From Paracyclopina nana (Eukaryota > Arthropoda > Copepoda > Cyclopoida > Cyclopettidae), in the NCBI GenBank assembly GCA_019096065.1, contig JAGUCH010000004.1:5828001-5892000 (forward strand): DNA of 64,000 nt. Direction: 5' to 3'. Position 1 is the first letter of the stretch; the number at the start of each line of letters is the position of its first letter. Positions 60,495 through 64,000 of this stretch are shown in pieces. The position numbers were made by a program, and so were the translations under genes. The notes beneath the pieces were generated by a model that ran no database searches, was not told the origin of the DNA, and was given only the letters and a program-made list of their open reading frames with translations.

Positions 60495-60790
60495 GTGATT
60501 GTGGACTCTGTGAACATAGGCCTAACGAAAAACCTGACTCTGATCCAAATGAGGTAGAGGCCGACTGGAGGCTGCGGCACAAACAACCTACTCTGCATGG
60601 TAAGCGACGTCTGATTGGGCAGAGTGACCACACGCTTTTTTCTTGACAGCTTTTCCTCTGATTTGGTGCAACTCTCAATGCCATCTTTGAGTGAGCATTT
60701 CCTACTTTTGCCCTTTTTGTCAGCCTCAGCCGCAGCCTCACAAATGATCACTGCAAGAGCAAAAATGAGCAGAAGTCTTACGAATTTCAT
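60495..60790 (-). pseudogene. DM4/12-like first exon without the rest of the gene
   Basis: From ATG 60790 a signal peptide (MKFVRLLLIFALAVIICEA) is followed by a cysteine pair, a dibasic site (SRKKRVV) and LPNQTSLTMQSRLFVPQP, the pattern of DM4/12 N-terminal exons. It ends at a good donor (ATCAC/GTGAGT, 60494) in phase 2. Only 143 bases later the next DM4/12 gene starts, and its exon-1 acceptor is out of phase with this donor. I find no matching second exon, so the copy looks truncated, or it splices to an exon I missed. Called a partial gene or pseudogene; the exon itself shows no stop or frameshift. Confidence 0.5.
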
Positions 60791-61479
60791 GGTGTTGACC
60801 CGAAGAAATCCAAGATGGAACTGTGAGCTTTTGGGTGAGCAGCAACCCCTCATAAATAAGATTTTTCGCTCCACGTGAGCTTATACTATTTCCCGTGTAA
60901 TGATGCGACAAAATTGCCCAAGAGGAGCTCAAGATGACCCAATTGAGTTGTCTACTTTTACTTTCAAAATGTAGGTACATTCTGGGGTACATGTCATCCG
61001 TGTACTCCATCATCGTGGATTAGAAAATTATCTTTTCGCCAGATCATTTGACCAAAAAGATGCAGCTGCACTGTGGCAATGGCTATTATAAGATTTACAG
61101 GCTTATTAATCAACATAACAATTTCATTAACAACAGTCAACATATGGTTGAAGCTGCTTAAAATGGCATCCCAAATTGCATTCATTGTATTATACTATTT
61201 TTGAATTATTTTGCCTTCTCCATTGAAAATTGACCACAAAAATAAATCTGTCATGATTAACTTAATTTCTAAAAAAATGCAAAAATGACTGCTTTTTCAA
61301 TAATTGAGTATCACATTTCCTGTCTGGAAAAAGGTAAACAAGTATAATCATGCTCTTAGACAGCTCCTGATTGTTGGAAAAGTGTCTCAAGGCCACAAGA
61401 AAGGCTGACCTTACTTTTACACATTTCTTGGCAAGAGCTCAACTTCTTGAGCTCAGTGTATGATAGGCCCAGATCAATC
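60791..61479. other. intergenic between DM4/12 fragment and nucleoredoxin-like gene
   Basis: Divergent promoter region of the two flanking genes. The minus-strand frames at 60994-61185 begin with ATG but encode nothing familiar. No RNA gene or repeat seen. Confidence 0.4.
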
Positions 61480-62481
61480 ATGGATATGCTACTTGGTCAA
61501 CAGCTCCTGAAGAAGACAGGAGAAGTGGTAATAGCAGATGAGGCCATGAAAGACAAAAAGATCATTTGCTACTACTTTTCTGCCCACTGGTGTCCACCTT
61601 GCAGAAACTTCACTCCCATCTTGGCAGACTTTTATAGCGTGAGTAAAATTACGCAGTTTACAAGTGGCTTTTCACAAGTTTTTGGAATACCTAAACCCTG
61701 ATTTCTAAAATAAAATCTGGGCCCCAAAGAATGTAAGCAATGCAGGCTATTGACCCGAATTCAATTCAAGGTTGCTTTTTAGCAAGTGCTATCCAGTAAA
61801 AGCAGCTTCAATGCATAAAAGCTGTAGTAGAATTTTTCCTAACTCCTAACGGAATTTTCCTGGCTTCAATACAAACGGAGGAAGGAAATGAAAAGGCTCT
61901 TCCGGAACAATGGCAGCGAAATATGCGCGTTAAAAATGATGATCTTCTTCTAGGAATTAACAATCGACTCATCAGAGCCTCTTGAAATCGTGTTTGTCAG
62001 CTCGGATAACTCACCTGAGGAATTAATGGCATACATGAATGATTTGCATGGAGACTGGTTAGCAGTCCAGCATGGAGCTGCTTTAGCAGAGTAAGTCAAC
62101 ATCATAATTATGTCGCGCCGGGTCGCAATTGTTTATAAATAAAGCGCCACCTACAATTTAGCGATATTTCAAAAACTTTATAAAATAAAAATAAAGAGGG
62201 CGCTGTTTGTAAACAAAGCCATTCGAATTGACCCAACGCATGCCTTTATTTTTTTAAAAGTTTTTAAAATTGTCTTTCCTTATGATTGCAGGGAACTTAT
62301 GGCAAAATATGAGATTGCAGGCATTCCCAGCTTGGTGGTCGTGAGCAAAGATGGCCGACTCTTGAGCATCAACGGTCGAACTGAAGTCACGGAGAAGGGT
62401 CCCAAAGCATTTCAGATGTGGCTTCAATGTGCCAATTCCAGAAGCAAATCAATCGTGTCGAGGATGTCAATGTCACATTGA
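61480..62481 (+). CDS. NXNL2: nucleoredoxin-like protein (thioredoxin fold)
   Basis: Three exons (61480-61638, 61954-62090, 62292-62481) give 161 residues. The thioredoxin-type active site WCPPC is at residues 37-41 within YYFSAHWCPPCRNFTPIL; then come IVFVSSDNSPEELMAYMNDL and YEIAGIPSLVVVSKDGRL with the cis-proline. This is the nucleoredoxin / tryparedoxin pattern, and the short length fits nucleoredoxin-like 1/2 (rod-derived cone viability factors in vertebrates). The dithiol is intact, so an oxidoreductase role is likely. The frame extends upstream from TTG, so ATG 61480 is the start. No signal peptide, so cytosolic. Symbol is the closest match and not a proven orthologue. Confidence 0.85.
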
Positions 62482-62743
62482 AATTCTTAGTACTTTTGCA
62501 ACCGAATTTGGGCTATCAATACAAGAAATAGAATGGAGGAAAAAGTGAAAATCATCCTCCTCGGTCACTGCGACAATTTTCCAAATGAGTAGCGCCAATT
62601 TTTGAGTTGTTGTTGCTCCATATTGAAATGTACTCAAACATGAAAAATTGACCCTAATAATTTAATAGCAAACCGACGAGCTCACTTTCTTCTATCATGG
62701 TTAATATCTGTGTCGTCCACCTAGCAATTCAGTTGTGAGGAAA

Positions 62744-63992
62744 ATGTCATCTCATAAACATCTCACGATATTGGGTCTCATATTGGCAGCATTTTTGCCT
62801 AGCCTTAACTACGGGTATGAGGACGCTTCTGACCTCTTTGCTGGATATTTCATTGATACCGGCTATGGAGACAGTTTTTTGGCTGAGCTTCTATCTGCCA
62901 AATTCATTATGAAAAATGGACGTAAGTTATCATCTTTGAGTTAAGTTGAAGCAAGAAATAGCAATTTTTTACCACCATAGCTTATGCACACCTTCTGGAT
63001 GATCTATTTCCTGATTTGGAACGAGTAAAGAGAAGCATCAAAGAAAAGCCAAGAATCACCCAAGAGCCCAAATATTACAACCAATCAGTGGTGAAAAATT
63101 GGAGGCCCATTGAGCATGCTCAAAGGTTACACAATGCTAAACCCTCTCCTGTTTACCAGCCTAAAAAGCTGTATGGAAATAATGTTCAGTATGGAAATCA
63201 CACCTACAAACTTCAAGTTTCAAACAGTCAAGCACCTTACAAGAAAACTCCCTATTTTCCACCTCCATCTTACTCAAAAAAGCCCATCGGCCAACTAGGC
63301 GTTCAACTCAAAAATTCTACTTACCACCAAAACACAACAATTAAGAGAAATGACCTGACTCCAGTGTATCACAAGTAAATTCACCCATTTCCAAATTAAG
63401 AACACCGATTTAAAAATGCAAATATTTTATTCAGGCCTCAAGTGAGAAGACCAGTTAACAAACATAGGTTTGTAGATAAAAATCCATTTGTCACTGAAGT
63501 CTTGGAAAGGCCCAAAAGCCCTTATTACTCGAATGTCATTGAACTTCCTGATCATCAAACCAAGTTTGAATATTTACCAGACAACATCACTGTCTATGAA
63601 AAGAAGAAGCTTCCCAAGGCCATCCCACCTTTCCCATTCGGATTTTTTACCAAGGATCCAGTGAGGCCTTTTCCCCCAGGTGCACTATTCACAGCTATGC
63701 CTGCCTGGATTGTCCCATTTGTGCCTTTTGGAATTTGGGAGCTGAGAATCCCCATTGCTTGGGATATGAACTACATTGTGGAGAGCTTGAATGGCTATAA
63801 TGATGATGACTTCACTTATGGAAGAAGTTTCTCCAATCAACAGCTCAACTTTTATGGATGGATTGAAAACCTACTTGGCACAACTTTAGGCATGAATGGA
63901 AAGGCTTGCGTGCAAAGGCTCATTTGTGAATTGGCTGAGGCTCCAATCGACCAAAGAAGCCTCATGGGAGAAATTTTACACCGCATAGTAGA
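62744..63992 (+). CDS. DM4/12 family protein, runs off the window
   Basis: Exons 62744-62921, 62981-63374 and 63435-63992 join in phase (1, then 2) and end at a donor (GA/GTAAGC), so at least one more exon lies beyond the window. Signal peptide SHKHLTILGLILAAFLPSL. A linker rich in Tyr, Pro and Lys follows (YHNKPIGQ-like composition, low complexity). The third exon carries a Pro-rich hydrophobic block (PAWIVPFVPFGIWELRIPIA) and the DM4/12 hallmark KACVQRLICELAEAPIDQRS then GEILHRIV. The last cysteine pair must be in the missing exon. It is plus strand, opposite to the DM4/12 genes at 59.3-60.8 kb, so the cluster has been rearranged. Confidence 0.82.
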
Positions 63993-64000
63993 GTAAGCCT

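Noticed and set aside
60491-60874. DM4/12-like frame extended upstream to 60874.
   Set aside because: The upstream part begins at GTG and has no protein character; the signal peptide starts at ATG 60790.

Overview
The window is nuclear DNA of an arthropod. Almost every gene is split by short GT-AG introns (two GC-AG introns also fit). It carries families that are typical of or restricted to arthropods (DM4/12 secreted proteins, CUB proteins with a cysteine-rich lead-in, a PDGF/VEGF-receptor-like ectodomain) beside conserved animal genes (Elongin C, Rab3, DOCK3/4, Di-Ras, SLC25A38, MCMDC2). A crustacean or other pancrustacean is my best guess; the sequence alone does not settle the species. 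I rebuilt exon chains by hand from splice sites and reading phase; every complete chain closes in frame.

Layout. 1-6 kb: an acidic 138-residue protein (+), Elongin C (-), Rab3 (-). 7-16 kb, minus strand: a 593-residue disordered protein, a short two-Ig PDGF/VEGF-receptor-like protein without a kinase, and an unrecognised basic protein. 15.9-19.9 kb: MCMDC2 (meiotic MCM-like protein) with a death-domain gene inside one of its introns. 20.1-21.2 kb: a foldback element made of two inverted minisatellite arms between 12-bp direct repeats. 23.2-45.1 kb: a DOCK3/4 (sponge-type) Rac/Rap GEF on the plus strand. Its introns hold three minus-strand genes: a secreted VWC-like protein and two intronless SIAH-like RING proteins. 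45.1-50.9 kb: a Harbinger-like MITE, Di-Ras (+), and mitochondrial glycine carrier SLC25A38 (-) with a hAT-like MITE in its first intron. 52.4-59.1 kb: three CUB paralogues, one minus and two plus. 59.3-64 kb: DM4/12 genes (one complete, one fragment, one running off the window) around a nucleoredoxin-like gene.

Themes. Small GTPase signalling is strongly represented (Rab3, DOCK, Di-Ras), which fits neuronal or secretory roles, but co-regulation cannot be shown from sequence. The 52-64 kb end is an extracellular-protein cluster built by local duplication. The observations most worth following are the kinase-less PDGF/VEGF-receptor-like protein, the foldback element, the nested death-domain gene, and the optional 18-nt DOCK microexon. 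Three transposon insertions are supported by terminal inverted repeats plus target-site duplications.
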